Assembly (NCBI GenBank): GCA_000411415.1
Contig: KE150450.1
Coordinates: 1,004,932-1,068,931, forward strand
Reading direction: 5' to 3'
From: Actinomyces sp. HPA0247
GTDB taxonomy: Bacteria > Actinomycetota > Actinomycetes > Actinomycetales > Actinomycetaceae
Length of the DNA stretch: 64,000 nucleotides
In this document: positions 25,705 to 34,179 of the stretch, piece after piece
Layout: the number at the start of each line of letters is the position of its first letter
Position numbering within the stretch: the first letter of the stretch is position 1
The notes under the pieces: model-generated
What the model was told of the DNA's origin: nothing
Database searches by the model: none
Seen by the model: only the letters and a program-made list of their open reading frames with translations
Program-made: the position numbers and the translations under genes

Positions 25705-25817
25705 AATTCCGCATGCAATTCGATTGCGTGAACTTTCAACAAAGTCCAGAAACGTTGCAATTCCAACGCTGTGAATTCAATGTTTGAAATAGTTGTGAGT
25801 GAATTGCATGCGAAATT
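25705..25817 (+). repeat. 115-bp structured repeat element, copy 3
   Basis: Ends are AATTCCGCATGCAATTCG and TGAATTGCATGCGAAATT. The core is AAACGTTGCAATTCCAACG, followed by the TTCAATGTTTGAA hairpin. A partial GC-rich repeat (GTGCCCGTGGGCGGTGGC) lies between this copy and the next. Confidence 0.85.
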
Positions 25818-25942
25818 GGTGGTGGATCTGGGGATGAGGGGTGTGACGTATACGGGGTGGAGGTAGGGCCTGGCTGCAGTGCCCGTGGGCGGTGGCGGGG
25901 CCTGGCCGCAGCACCCGAGAGTGACGGCGATAACCACCCCAG

Positions 25943-26057
25943 AAAAAGTCGCACATAATTTCCGACGGTCATTTTTTGAGACCGCCCAAAAACGTTGCAA
26001 TTCCAACGAGGCGATTTCAACGTTTGAACAACTTGCTGGGGAATTACGTGCGAAATT
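25943..26057 (+). repeat. 115-bp structured repeat element, copy 4
   Basis: Ends are AAAGTCGCACATAATTTCC and GGGGAATTACGTGCGAAATT. It has the same core AAACGTTGCAATTCCAACG and hairpin TTCAACGTTTGAA as the previous copy, in the same orientation and 238 bases away. Confidence 0.85.
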
Positions 26058-26120
26058 GATGGGAGAGCGGCCCGTGGAGCCACAAGCAGCCCGGCCCGGC
26101 AGGGCACATAGAGCAAAACC

Positions 26121-27035
26121 TTAGGAACTGGGCGGCGTCACGACCCACGGCTCGGTCGACAAGGAGCGCAGCCCCTCAATCCCCAGGGCGTCCGCGATGT
26201 CGGAGGCGCAGTGCGCCCCGGGCACTCCCAGGGAGGAACCGATAAACGACACGACGTCCTCGGTGGACCAGCCCAAGCCTCGTAGGTCTGAGAGGGTGAC
26301 GGCGCCGTCGCGCTTAGCCAAGCGGGCCCCGGAGGGCGCGAGCGCGAGGGGCACGTGCGCGTACGTCGGCTCGGGCGCTCCGAGCAGGTGCGCGAGCTGC
26401 GCCTGCGCGGGCGCCTGGGAGAGCAGGTCGAAGCCGCGCACGACCTGGTCGACGCCCTGGTAGGCGTCGTCGACGACGGCCGCCAGGTTGTAGGCGGGCA
26501 CGCCGTCTGCGCGGCGCACGACGAAGTGGTCGACGGGCCCGGTGTAGGAGCCGTGCAGCTCGTCGAACACCGTCCACTCGGGCGAGGGGGCGGCCAGACG
26601 CAGCGCGGGGGCGCGCCCAGCAGCGGCCAGAGCCGCGCGCTTCGCCTCGCGCTCGGCCTCACTCAGGCGCAGGCACGTGCCCGGGTAGTGGCCGGGCGGC
26701 ACGTGCGGCGCGGAGGCGGCCTCGCGGATGTCTCGGCGTGTGCAGTAGCACTCGAAGATGAGGCCGCGCGCGGCCAGCGACGCCAGGGCGGCCTCGTGCG
26801 CGTCGGCCCGCGCGGTTTGGATGAGGGGCTCGCCGTCCCAGTCGATGCCGATCGCTTCCAGGTCCTCGATCTGGCGTTGGGCGGACCCGGCGCGTTCCCG
26901 GTCGATGTCCTCGATGCGCAGGACGAAACGCCGCCCGGTCGTGCGCGCCCACGCCCACGCGAGAATCGCGGTGCGCAGGTTGCCCAGGTGGAAGTCGCCC
27001 GTGGGGGAGGGCGCGAATCGTCCGGTGTTCGTCAT
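26121..27035 (-). CDS. gluQ: Glutamyl-Q tRNA(Asp) synthetase
   Basis: 304 residues starting MTNTGRFAPSPTGDFHLGNL, where HLGN is the class I HIGH motif. It is a GluRS catalytic core without the anticodon-binding half, as expected for GluQRS, which attaches glutamate to queuosine-34 of tRNA(Asp). The zinc site is CYC with HYPGTC downstream, and the KMSKS equivalent is LAKRDG. Substrate-binding RFAPSPTG is intact. An in-frame extension upstream runs into the divergent crcB gene and lacks homology. It is divergent from the crcB pair with about 80 bases between starts. Confidence 0.93.
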   Translation of the reverse strand: MTNTGRFAPSPTGDFHLGNLRTAILAWAWARTTGRRFVLRIEDIDRERAGSAQRQIEDLEAIGIDWDGEPLIQTARADAHEAALASLAARGLIFECYCTRRDIREAASAPHVPPGHYPGTCLRLSEAEREAKRAALAAAGRAPALRLAAPSPEWTVFDELHGSYTGPVDHFVVRRADGVPAYNLAAVVDDAYQGVDQVVRGFDLLSQAPAQAQLAHLLGAPEPTYAHVPLALAPSGARLAKRDGAVTLSDLRGLGWSTEDVVSFIGSSLGVPGAHCASDIADALGIEGLRSLSTEPWVVTPPSS

Positions 27036-27114
27036 GCGCCCAGTGTACGAGGCTGGGGCCGCCCCCCGGGATCCGCCTCCCCGCGCGCTAGGGCCGCAGG
27101 CGTACAGTGGGTGC

Positions 27115-27603
27115 ATGGCGAGTTTTCGGGTGCCCGACTGGTTGGCGGTCTTCATGGGCGGCGTCGTGGGGACGGCGGCGCGTGCGGGCCTGGACGAGGT
27201 GGCGAAGGCCTCTCCCGTGCGCGGCCTTTTCCTGTCGTGGTCGACGCTGACGGTCAACGTGGTGGGCGCGTTCCTCCTGGGTGCACTGGCCGCGTGGGTG
27301 GCGGGGCGCCTCGCGCGCGGCGCGGGGGATCCGGCCTCGTTGAAGACTCTGAAGCTCCTGGTTGGCACGGGTTTCGCGGGCGCGTTCACGACGTACGGGA
27401 CGTACATCGTCGCGTCGGTGGGCTACGTGTCGCTCAATGGCATTGTCGAGGCCGTGGCTCAGTCCCTGGGTCTCCTCGCCTTGGGCGGTGCGTGTGCCTG
27501 GGTGGGGATGCGCGTGGGGGAGCGGCTGTGCGGCCCCTCGGCGGCCTCAGCTGCCTCCTCGGCCTCTGCGACGTCCGTGAACGACGAGGAGGGCCGAGCA
27601 TGA
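27115..27603 (+). CDS. crcB: Fluoride efflux channel CrcB/FluC, first subunit
   Basis: 162 residues with four membrane helices. Family marks are GGVVGTAARAGLDE, the Asn in STLTVNVVGAFLLGAL and the TGFAGAFTTYGTYIVA helix break. A hydrophilic Ala/Ser-rich tail of about 25 residues follows helix 4. Its stop overlaps the start of the second crcB gene, so the two probably assemble as a heterodimer, the usual arrangement when two short copies are adjacent. No fluoride riboswitch could be recognised in the short leader. Confidence 0.92.
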   Translation: MASFRVPDWLAVFMGGVVGTAARAGLDEVAKASPVRGLFLSWSTLTVNVVGAFLLGALAAWVAGRLARGAGDPASLKTLKLLVGTGFAGAFTTYGTYIVASVGYVSLNGIVEAVAQSLGLLALGGACAWVGMRVGERLCGPSAASAASSASATSVNDEEGRA

Positions 27604-27968
27604 GCACAGCGACCTTCCTGTTTGTGGCCCTGGCTGGCGGCGTGGGCGCGTGCGCCCGCTTCTGGCTGGACCGAGGCGTGCAGCGCGCCCTGGACTCGTG
27701 GGGTGACCCGGCGGGGGCGAAGCTCGGCATCCTGGTGGTCAACGTGATCGGCTGCTTCCTGGCCGGTGCGGCCACTCAGCTTACTCCCGCAAGCATCATG
27801 CCGATCGTGTCGACGGGGTTCCTCGGTGGCTTCACGACGTTCTCGACCGCGCTCGTGGACGCGGTGACCCTGTGGGCGGACGGATTCCGAGGACGGAGCC
27901 TCGCTCTCGCGCTGGGCACCTGGGCGGCCTCCTGGGGCGCGGCCCTCGCGGGTATCGCTGTCGCGTGA
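27600..27968 (+). CDS. crcB: Fluoride efflux channel CrcB/FluC, second subunit
   Basis: 122 residues with four helices. GGVGACARFWLDRGV, LVVNVIGCFLAG and TGFLGGFTTFSTALVDA carry the conserved Arg, Asn and the Phe/Thr track of the fluoride pore. The ATG overlaps the previous stop (ATGA). This copy is closer to the canonical FluC than its partner, whose equivalent of the STxxxE position is YGTYIV. Confidence 0.93.
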   Translation: MSTATFLFVALAGGVGACARFWLDRGVQRALDSWGDPAGAKLGILVVNVIGCFLAGAATQLTPASIMPIVSTGFLGGFTTFSTALVDAVTLWADGFRGRSLALALGTWAASWGAALAGIAVA

Positions 27969-28056
27969 GCGACCGGAACGCTGTTCCGGGTTTCGCGTGT
28001 TATCAGCATTGCGTGTTATCTGAGCACAGGCCTGGCCTGTGCGATCTTTACCCAAA

Positions 28057-28171
28057 AATGTCGCATGCAATTCCCTTGCAGCTATTTCAGAATTTGAATT
28101 GTGATCGTTGGGATTGCAACGTTTTCTCGGATGCTAAGAAAAATGAGGGTACCCAAATTACCTGCGACTTT
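28057..28171 (-). repeat. 115-bp structured repeat element, copy 5 (opposite orientation)
   Basis: Ends are AATGTCGCATGCAATTCCC and CCAAATTACCTGCGACTTT. The core appears reversed (GTTGGGATTGCAACGTTTTC). It lies between the crcB pair and metN. The right arm is diverged, leaving mismatches in the terminal stem. Confidence 0.75.
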
Positions 28172-28177
28172 GGGAGG

Positions 28178-28190
28178 GACGAGGCCGGGG
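28178..28190 (+). repeat. Near-copy of the GACGAGGCCGGGGC motif upstream of metN
   Basis: GACGAGGCCGGGG is followed by T, so 13 of 14 bases match. The bases from here to metN contain short GGGATCAGGGA-type direct repeats; I see no S-box or other riboswitch fold there. Confidence 0.6.
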
Positions 28191-28434
28191 TGGGATCAGG
28201 GACCGGGGTGGGATCAGGGAGGAGGAGGGGATAGAGGGAAGAGGGGATGCAGGGCGCTCGCGGGCATCGCGTGCGTCGGGTAGGGAGTTTTCCGCGTAAC
28301 TACGGCCGCAATATGGGCTGTTCGGTGAGGGTTTAGCCACGATACGGAGTTTTGTAACAGCATTCCGAGCGCTCGCACCTCGCGCCCTCATATGCTGATG
28401 ATGCGGGCCGCGGGGCCCAGTAACGGAGAAGCAT

Positions 28435-29454
28435 ATGATTGACCTCACCGGGGTGTCCAAGATCTACCCCGTGAAAGGCGGCGGCCAGGTCGTCGCGCTC
28501 GATGGGGTGAACCTGCACGTCGATCGCGGTTCGATCCACGGAATCGTCGGCCGTTCTGGTGCGGGTAAGTCCACGCTCATCAGGTGTCTGACGGCGCTCG
28601 AGAAGCCTACCGATGGCCACATCGTCGTCGACGGCCTCGACCTGTCGACCCTGTCGGGTTCCGCGCTGCGCGCCGCCCGTCGTCGCATCGGCATGGTGTT
28701 CCAGGCCGCGAACCTCCTGGACGCACGCACTGCCGCCGACAACATCGGCTACCCGCTCAAGCTCGCGGGTGTGCCCGCCGCAAAGCGTCGTCAGCGCGTC
28801 GAGGAGCTCCTGGCCCTCGTTGGCCTCGAAGGCCGAGGCGACTCCTACCCGTCTCAGCTGTCGGGTGGCCAGCGTCAGCGCGTCGGCATTGCCCGCGCCC
28901 TGGCCGATGACCCGGCCGTGCTCCTGTGTGACGAGCCGACGAGCGCGCTCGACACCGAGTCGACCGCCCAGATCCTCTCCCTGCTGCGCCACGTGCGCGA
29001 CGTCGCCGGCGTTACCGTCGTCATCATCACCCACGAGATGGCCGTCGTCCGCGAGATCTGTGACTCCGTGACCCTCCTCGGCCACGGCCAGGTCCTGCAG
29101 ACCGGCCCCCTCGAAGAGGTCGTCGCCGATCCCTCGACCCCGCTGGCCCGTGAGCTGGTCCCCATGCCCGTCGTCGAGTCCATCCCCGCCCCCGGGGCTA
29201 CGAGCCTGGATGGCCTGACGAAGAGCACTGTCCTCCTCGACGTCGTCTTCACCTCGCACCCGGGCGTGCCCACGGGCGCCACGGTGCTGCACCTGGCCTC
29301 GTCCATGGGCGCGGACGTGACCGCGGGAACCTTCGAGTCCCTCGGCAGCGTGCAGGTGGGTCGCCTGGCGCTCACCGTCCCCGCGTACCACGCCGACAAG
29401 ATCATCGAGCAGCTGCGTAAGAACAACGTTCACGCGGAAGTGAGGACCCAATGA
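28435..29454 (+). CDS. metN: Methionine ABC transporter ATP-binding protein
   Basis: 339 residues. Walker A is GRSGAGKST, the signature LSGGQRQRVGIARAL, Walker B VLLCDEPTSALD, switch ITHEMAVVREIC. The last 80 residues form the NIL-type regulatory domain (FTSHPGVPTGATVLHLASSM ... LTVPAYHADKIIEQLRKNN), which in MetN binds methionine and inhibits uptake. The ATG follows a GGAG site. Its stop overlaps the metI start by 4 bases. Confidence 0.94.
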   Translation: MIDLTGVSKIYPVKGGGQVVALDGVNLHVDRGSIHGIVGRSGAGKSTLIRCLTALEKPTDGHIVVDGLDLSTLSGSALRAARRRIGMVFQAANLLDARTAADNIGYPLKLAGVPAAKRRQRVEELLALVGLEGRGDSYPSQLSGGQRQRVGIARALADDPAVLLCDEPTSALDTESTAQILSLLRHVRDVAGVTVVIITHEMAVVREICDSVTLLGHGQVLQTGPLEEVVADPSTPLARELVPMPVVESIPAPGATSLDGLTKSTVLLDVVFTSHPGVPTGATVLHLASSMGADVTAGTFESLGSVQVGRLALTVPAYHADKIIEQLRKNNVHAEVRTQ

Positions 29455-30188
29455 CCACCGCATACCTCGCCGCCGCGACCGCCGCGCAGGTGCTCCAGCC
29501 GACCGGCAAGGGCGACCCGACGTGGCTCGACAACCCGGCGCTGACCCAGAAGTTCGGTCCGGCGATCCTCGAGACCCTCATGATGACGGGCCTGTCCACG
29601 CTCTTCGCGGTCATCATCGGAACGCTCCTCGGCCTCCTCCTCGTGCAGACCGGCAAGGGTGGCCTCACCCCCAACAAGGGCGTGTACCAGGCCGTGTCCT
29701 TCGTCGTGAACATCGTGCGCTCCCTGCCCTTCATCATCGGCATCATCATGCTGATCCCGCTGACGAAGCTGCTCGTTGGCAAGTCCACGGGTTCGCTTGC
29801 GACCGTCGTGCCGCTCGTCATCCTCTCCGCGCCCTTCTTCGCGCGCCTCGTGGAGACGAACCTCCTGGCCGTCGACCCCGGCAAGGTCGAGGCCGCCCAG
29901 ATGATGGGCGCCTCCAATCGTCAGATCCGCTGGGGTGTCCTCATTCGCGAGGCCATGCCCGCCCTTATCCAGTCGATCACGACGCTGGCGATCACCCTGA
30001 TCGGCTACTCCGCGATGGCGGGCGCCGTCGGCGGCGGAGGCCTGGGCCAGATGGCCATCAACTACGGCTACAACCGCTGGCAGGACGACGTCATGATTTC
30101 GACCGTCGTCGCCATCATCGTCATCGTGCAGATCATTCAGCTGATCGGCGACCTCCTTTCGCGCCTGGTTGACCACCGCGCGCGCTGA
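29451..30188 (+). CDS. metI: Methionine ABC transporter permease
   Basis: 245 residues with five or six helices. After a longer than usual N-terminus comes ILETLMMTGLSTLFAVIIGTLLG. The coupling loop is EAAQMMGASNRQIRWGVLIREAMP, and GYSAMAGAVGGGGLGQMAI is the MetI hallmark. It forms the membrane pore with MetN as motor. Confidence 0.94.
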   Translation: MTTAYLAAATAAQVLQPTGKGDPTWLDNPALTQKFGPAILETLMMTGLSTLFAVIIGTLLGLLLVQTGKGGLTPNKGVYQAVSFVVNIVRSLPFIIGIIMLIPLTKLLVGKSTGSLATVVPLVILSAPFFARLVETNLLAVDPGKVEAAQMMGASNRQIRWGVLIREAMPALIQSITTLAITLIGYSAMAGAVGGGGLGQMAINYGYNRWQDDVMISTVVAIIVIVQIIQLIGDLLSRLVDHRAR

Positions 30189-30257
30189 CAGACCACGGTC
30201 GGGCCGCCGGCCTCGACTATCCGTCCCATCCAGTACACAGAAGAAAAGAGAACCACC

Positions 30258-31097
30258 ATGCGTCATCGCTTCCTCGCAGCCATCGGCCTGGCGGCCGTCG
30301 CCTCCCTGGGCCTGGCGGCCTGCGGCGGCTCCGGCTCCTCCTCGGATGCGTCCGGCTCCGGCTCCTCCTCGGACGTCGTGACCCTGACCGTGGGCGCGAC
30401 CCCCTCGCCCCACGCGAAGATCCTCACCTACATCAACGACAACCTGGCCGAGGCCGAGGGCATCAAGCTCAACATCGTTGAGTACACCGACTACGTCCAG
30501 CCCAACACCGCGCTGAACGACGGCGACCTGGACGCCAACTTCTACCAGACCGTCCCCTACCTGGAGAACGCGGAGAAGCAGTTCGGCTACGACTTCGAGG
30601 CCGGCGAGGGCATCCACCTCGAGCCCCTCGGCGTGTTCTCCAACAAGCACAAGTCCCTCGACGAGCTGCCCGACGGTGGCACGATCGGCATCATCTCCGA
30701 CACGGCTAACCAGTCGCGTGCGCTCAAGCTCCTGGCGACCCAGGGCCTCGTCTCGATCCCCGAGGGCGACGGTGACGTTAACATCAACACCGTCACCAAG
30801 CTGAAGAACTTCGACTTCCGTGAGGTTGAGGGCCCGCAGCTGGTCCGCTCGCTCGATGACTTCGACTACGCGGTCATCAACGGCAACTTCGCCCAGGAGG
30901 GCGGCAAGTCCATCTCCGGCGACGCGCTCGTCGTCGAGTCCCCCGTGGACAACCCGGCCGTGAACGTCCTCGTGTGGAAGAAGGACACCAAGAAGGCTGA
31001 CGCGATCGCCAAGCTCGAGAAGCTCCTGCACTCCGATCAGGTGAAGCAGTACATCGAGCAGACCTGGTCGGATGGCTCGGTCATTCCGGCGTTCTGA
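30258..31097 (+). CDS. metQ: Methionine-binding lipoprotein
   Basis: 279 residues. The signal peptide ends at the lipobox LAAC, followed by a Ser/Gly linker. The NlpA/MetQ fold shows VTLTVGATPSPHAKILTYIN, the EYTDYVQPNTALNDGDLDAN segment and NANFYQTVPYL-like region, and the C-terminal LEKLLHSDQVKQYIEQTWSDG. It captures methionine outside the cell for MetNI. A 50-bp palindrome follows. Confidence 0.94.
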   Translation: MRHRFLAAIGLAAVASLGLAACGGSGSSSDASGSGSSSDVVTLTVGATPSPHAKILTYINDNLAEAEGIKLNIVEYTDYVQPNTALNDGDLDANFYQTVPYLENAEKQFGYDFEAGEGIHLEPLGVFSNKHKSLDELPDGGTIGIISDTANQSRALKLLATQGLVSIPEGDGDVNINTVTKLKNFDFREVEGPQLVRSLDDFDYAVINGNFAQEGGKSISGDALVVESPVDNPAVNVLVWKKDTKKADAIAKLEKLLHSDQVKQYIEQTWSDGSVIPAF

Positions 31098-31109
31098 TTG
31101 ACTCTGATT

Positions 31110-31123
31110 GACGAGGCCGGGGC
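31110..31123 (+). repeat. Copy of the GACGAGGCCGGGGC motif after metQ
   Basis: Exact copy 12 bases after the metQ stop codon, without an inverted partner; a separate large palindrome serves as the terminator. Confidence 0.8.
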
Positions 31124-31170
31124 GCGCAGGCGCCGAGGCTGACGGAACGCGGACGTCAGGGTTCGCATCG

Positions 31171-31220
31171 ACATGCGGGTGGCCCCCGGAACCCATGGGT
31201 TCCGGGGGCCACCCGCATGT
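31171..31220. terminator. Perfect 50-bp palindrome, bidirectional terminator
   Basis: Every base of this 50-bp stretch pairs (arms ACATGCGGGTGGCCCCCGGA and onward, centre CCCATGGG). It lies between the convergent metQ and yagU genes and can terminate both. Confidence 0.85.
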
Positions 31221-31235
31221 CCGCGCAAGCGGCGA

Positions 31236-31790
31236 TCAGTTGGTGCGAGACTCGAGCGGGAACTCGGCGTCCGGCTCGTGCGTGATGCGGTTGCGCATGT
31301 CGCGGCGGAAGACTTCGATGACCCACAGCCAGATGATGTGGCCGAAGAACTCGGAGAAGTGCTCCGCGAAGGGCTGGTTCCAGGGCGCCGGGACGGTGCC
31401 CATCAGCGGCATGAGGACGACGTGGAAGGCCACGTAGACGAAGATACCGAAGGCGGCACCCTGCCAGAGCTTGATCTGCGGGAAGCGCTCGGCGAGCACA
31501 CAGTAGATGATCGCGAAGGCGATCGAGAACGAGAAGTGGACGATGAAGGAGATCCAGGGGAGTCCTTCGTTACCGTTGAAGGTGTAGGACAGGTGCGTGA
31601 CGCTCTCCGGGACGCCCAGCTGCTGGAGCAGCTCCTGGGGCGGGTTGGTGGCGTTGCGCTCGGGCGTGCGCGGAGGCAGCGGCACCTCCCAGCCGAACTT
31701 GACGATAGCGGAGACGATGCCGCCGAGAACACCTGCGATTGCTGCGACGCCGTAGCGGCGGCGCTTGGGATTGGTCTGAATCAGTGCCAT
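31236..31790 (-). CDS. YagU family (DUF1440) inner-membrane protein
   Basis: 184 residues with four helices. It starts after a short basic tail with YGVAAIAGVLGGIVSAIVKFGWEV and has the family PPRTPERNATNPPQELL loop. Further segments are FIVHFSFSIAFAIIYCVLAE, AAFGIFVYVAFHVVLMPL and HFSEFFGHIIWLWVIEVFRR. E. coli YagU has been linked to acid resistance; the role here is unknown. Its upstream region is AT-rich (31800-31925) and probably holds its promoter. Confidence 0.87.
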   Translation of the reverse strand: MALIQTNPKRRRYGVAAIAGVLGGIVSAIVKFGWEVPLPPRTPERNATNPPQELLQQLGVPESVTHLSYTFNGNEGLPWISFIVHFSFSIAFAIIYCVLAERFPQIKLWQGAAFGIFVYVAFHVVLMPLMGTVPAPWNQPFAEHFSEFFGHIIWLWVIEVFRRDMRNRITHEPDAEFPLESRTN

Positions 31791-31930
31791 AGGACAAGCA
31801 TGAGACGCTCACGTGGCATTTTCGAGGCTGACGAACTCTTAGCGGTTAAGGTCACATAAGGCTGTCATCAGGGAAAATAGGCTACAAATAGCTAAGGCGG
31901 TTAGTTTATACGTTGATTAATAAGTAAATA

Positions 31931-31972
31931 CGAGGGGTGGTGGCGGGACCTGGGTCCCGCCACCACCCCTCG
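31931..31972 (-). terminator. Terminator of upp
   Basis: A 20-bp perfect stem, CGAGGGGTGGTGGCGGGACC and its complement, with almost no loop, about 60 bases past the upp stop. Confidence 0.85.
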
Positions 31973-32030
31973 CGTGGCGTTAGCTGCGTCGCATCCCTCG
32001 GCGCGGTGACGCGTCAGGGGTGCGGCCTCG

Positions 32031-32669
32031 TCAGTCGATGATGCCGTACAGGCGGTCGCCCGCGTCGCCCAGGCCGGGGACGATGTAGGACTTCTCGTTG
32101 AGGTGATCGTCGACAGCGGCGACGACGACGTTCACGTCGGCGCGGTCGCCGATCGCTTCCTCAAGCGTCTTGATACCCTCGGGAGCGGCCAGGATGCACA
32201 CGCAGGTGACGTCCTTCGCGCCGCGCTCGAAGAGGTAGTTGGTGGCGGCGACCATGGTGTGGCCGGTGGCCAGCATGGGGTCGAGAACGAAGCACTGGCG
32301 GCCCGACAGGTCGTCCGGCAGGCGGTTTGCGTAGGTCTCGATCTCCAGGGTGTCGTCGTCGCGACGCATGCCCAGGAAGCCAACCTCGGCCGTGGGCAGC
32401 ATGCGAGTCATGCCCTCGAGCATGCCCAGGCCTGCGCGCAGGACGGGGACCACGATCGGGCGAGGCTCGGAGAGCTTCAGGCCGACCGTGGGGGCGACGG
32501 GGGTCTCGATGGGGGTCTCGGTGACGGCCACCTCGCGCGTCGCCTCGTAGGCGAGCAGGGTGACCAGTTCGTCCACGAGCTGGCGGAACGTCGCCGACGG
32601 CGTTTCGCGATCGCGCAGAACGGTGAGCTTGTGGGTGATCAGGGGGTGATTGGCAACGTGGAGGCGCAT
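32031..32669 (-). CDS. upp: Uracil phosphoribosyltransferase
   Basis: 212 residues, full length for Upp. The PRPP-binding loop is [13 protein letters not shown], preceded by [14 protein letters not shown] (uracil/dimer region) and followed by [12 protein letters not shown]. The C-terminus [16 protein letters not shown] is the uracil-binding hallmark. It converts uracil and PRPP to UMP, working with the uracil permease encoded at 21 kb. Confidence 0.96.
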   Translation of the reverse strand: MRLHVANHPLITHKLTVLRDRETPSATFRQLVDELVTLLAYEATREVAVTETPIETPVAPTVGLKLSEPRPIVVPVLRAGLGMLEGMTRMLPTAEVGFLGMRRDDDTLEIETYANRLPDDLSGRQCFVLDPMLATGHTMVAATNYLFERGAKDVTCVCILAAPEGIKTLEEAIGDRADVNVVVAAVDDHLNEKSYIVPGLGDAGDRLYGIID

Positions 32670-32719
32670 GGTTATAGGCTACCTTGTTCGCCCGCGAGTG
32701 TGCACCCTGGTGCGCCGGG

Positions 32720-32733
32720 GACGAGGCCGTGGC
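32720..32733 (+). repeat. GACGAGGCCGTGGC motif copy between upp and tadA
   Basis: The T variant in the divergent intergenic region. No inverted partner nearby. Confidence 0.7.
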
Positions 32734-32876
32734 GGGTTCTCTGCTCGGTGCGCCTTTCGGTTGGTCGGGCATCGCGTCCGGATGTGGACGATGTCAAACT
32801 CACGAGTCACATGAAGCTCACAAGCCACTGTGGACTCCAACTACCCCAACACTGATTTGGCCGGTAAGCTAGTAGG

Positions 32877-34178
32877 GTGACCGTGAATGAGCAGTACCGC
32901 GAAGCAATGGGCAAGGCCCTCTTCCTGGCCAACCGCGCCCGCGAGACGGGAGATGTCCCCGTCGGGGCCGTCGTCGTCGACGAAAACGGCCGGATCATCG
33001 GCCGCGGGTGGAACTGCCGCGAGGCGCACCACGATCCCGCAGGTCACGCCGAAATCGTTGCGCTGCGTGAGGCTGGCCGCGCCAGGGGAACCTGGCGCCT
33101 GACGGGCTGCACGCTCGTCGTCACCCTCGAGCCCTGCACGATGTGTGCGGGCGCTATTCTCGCCTCCCGCGTTGATCGCGTCGTCTTCGGCGCGTGGGAC
33201 CCGAAGGCAGGCGCGGCGGGTTCCCTGCGCGACGTCCTGCGCGACGCCCGGATGCCCCACCCGACCGAGGTTATTGGCGGAGTCCTCGCCCAAGAGGCCG
33301 CCATGCAGCTGCGTTCCTTCTTCCTTGGTTGCCGCAGCGCTGACGAAATGCCCGTCGTTCAGGCCCCCGTCCACGAGCCCGACGACATCCCCGCGCCCCT
33401 CGTCGTCCCCTACGAGGAGGATGAGGCGCCCGCGTCGGCGCGCACACACGAACAGGCGAGCGAGAAGGCTCCTCGCCACGAGGGGGTCCCCGCCCAGCTC
33501 GTGACGCCCGAAGCGCCCGTCGCGCCCGTCGTCCCCGCGCCCCCGGTCGTGGCTGAGGCCCCGGCGGCGCCCTCCCACTCCGCCCATACGCCCAGCCGTC
33601 ACCGTGGCACGCAGGCCTCGCCCCTGCCTCGTCGAGCGGGCCGCCCCTTCTCCGAGCGCGTCTCCGGCAACGCCGACGACCCCGCCGACATTCCCGCCGA
33701 CGAAAGCGTCGCGCCCGCGCCGCAGACCCCACCCTCGCAGCCGCCCTACCGCAGTGCCGCCCCGGTCATGCCGGCCGTGTCACCCGACACGACGCGCGGC
33801 CCCATCACGCGCTCCGTCCCCCGCATCCGCCCCGTCCACGTGCGCCCCACCGCGACCGTGCCCGAGGGGCTCTACACGCCCGCTCAGCCGGGCCGCCCGC
33901 TCGTCCAACCGCTGCGTGAGAGCGCTCCCCGGCCTCCGGCCCCCACGCCCGCGCCGGTGGCGGATGAGCCGATCCCCGCGCCGCCCGTGTTCCCCCAGCG
34001 CGCCCAAAAACGCACGAGTGAGCGCCCGCAGCGGCCCCTCCCGCAGGCCTTCGAGCCCGAACCCGCGCGCCGCGTCGACTACGAGCTGTCCCCGCGCCAG
34101 TTCAACGACGTCGACCCCATCACCTCCGGGATTCGCGTGCGCCGCTCCGGGCGTCGCCGCGGCAACGCGCGCCACTGA
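32877..34178 (+). CDS. tadA: tRNA adenosine(34) deaminase with a long Pro-rich C-terminal extension
   Basis: 433 residues. The first 155 are a complete TadA: the zinc-site His-57 and catalytic Glu-59 are in GHAEIVAL, and the two Cys ligands (87 and 90) are in LEPCTMCAGAI. RVVFGAWDPKAGAAGS and a C-terminal FF helix follow. It makes inosine-34 in tRNA-Arg(ACG), the tRNA encoded at 24.6 kb. Residues from about 165 to the end are low-complexity Pro/Ala/Arg sequence, nearly twice the length of the enzyme, with no fold I recognise. The start is a GTG. Base 34176 ends the gene 1 base before the mog-like gene begins. Confidence 0.92.
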   Translation: MTVNEQYREAMGKALFLANRARETGDVPVGAVVVDENGRIIGRGWNCREAHHDPAGHAEIVALREAGRARGTWRLTGCTLVVTLEPCTMCAGAILASRVDRVVFGAWDPKAGAAGSLRDVLRDARMPHPTEVIGGVLAQEAAMQLRSFFLGCRSADEMPVVQAPVHEPDDIPAPLVVPYEEDEAPASARTHEQASEKAPRHEGVPAQLVTPEAPVAPVVPAPPVVAEAPAAPSHSAHTPSRHRGTQASPLPRRAGRPFSERVSGNADDPADIPADESVAPAPQTPPSQPPYRSAAPVMPAVSPDTTRGPITRSVPRIRPVHVRPTATVPEGLYTPAQPGRPLVQPLRESAPRPPAPTPAPVADEPIPAPPVFPQRAQKRTSERPQRPLPQAFEPEPARRVDYELSPRQFNDVDPITSGIRVRRSGRRRGNARH

Positions 34179-34179
34179 C

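Noticed and set aside
27036-27114. Fluoride riboswitch upstream of the crcB pair
   Set aside because: The leader is under 80 bases, shared with the divergent gluQ, and I could not place the conserved pseudoknot sequences.
28172-28434. S-box (SAM) riboswitch upstream of metN
   Set aside because: No SAM-I core motifs or matching terminator were found, only short GGGATCAGGGA-like repeats.
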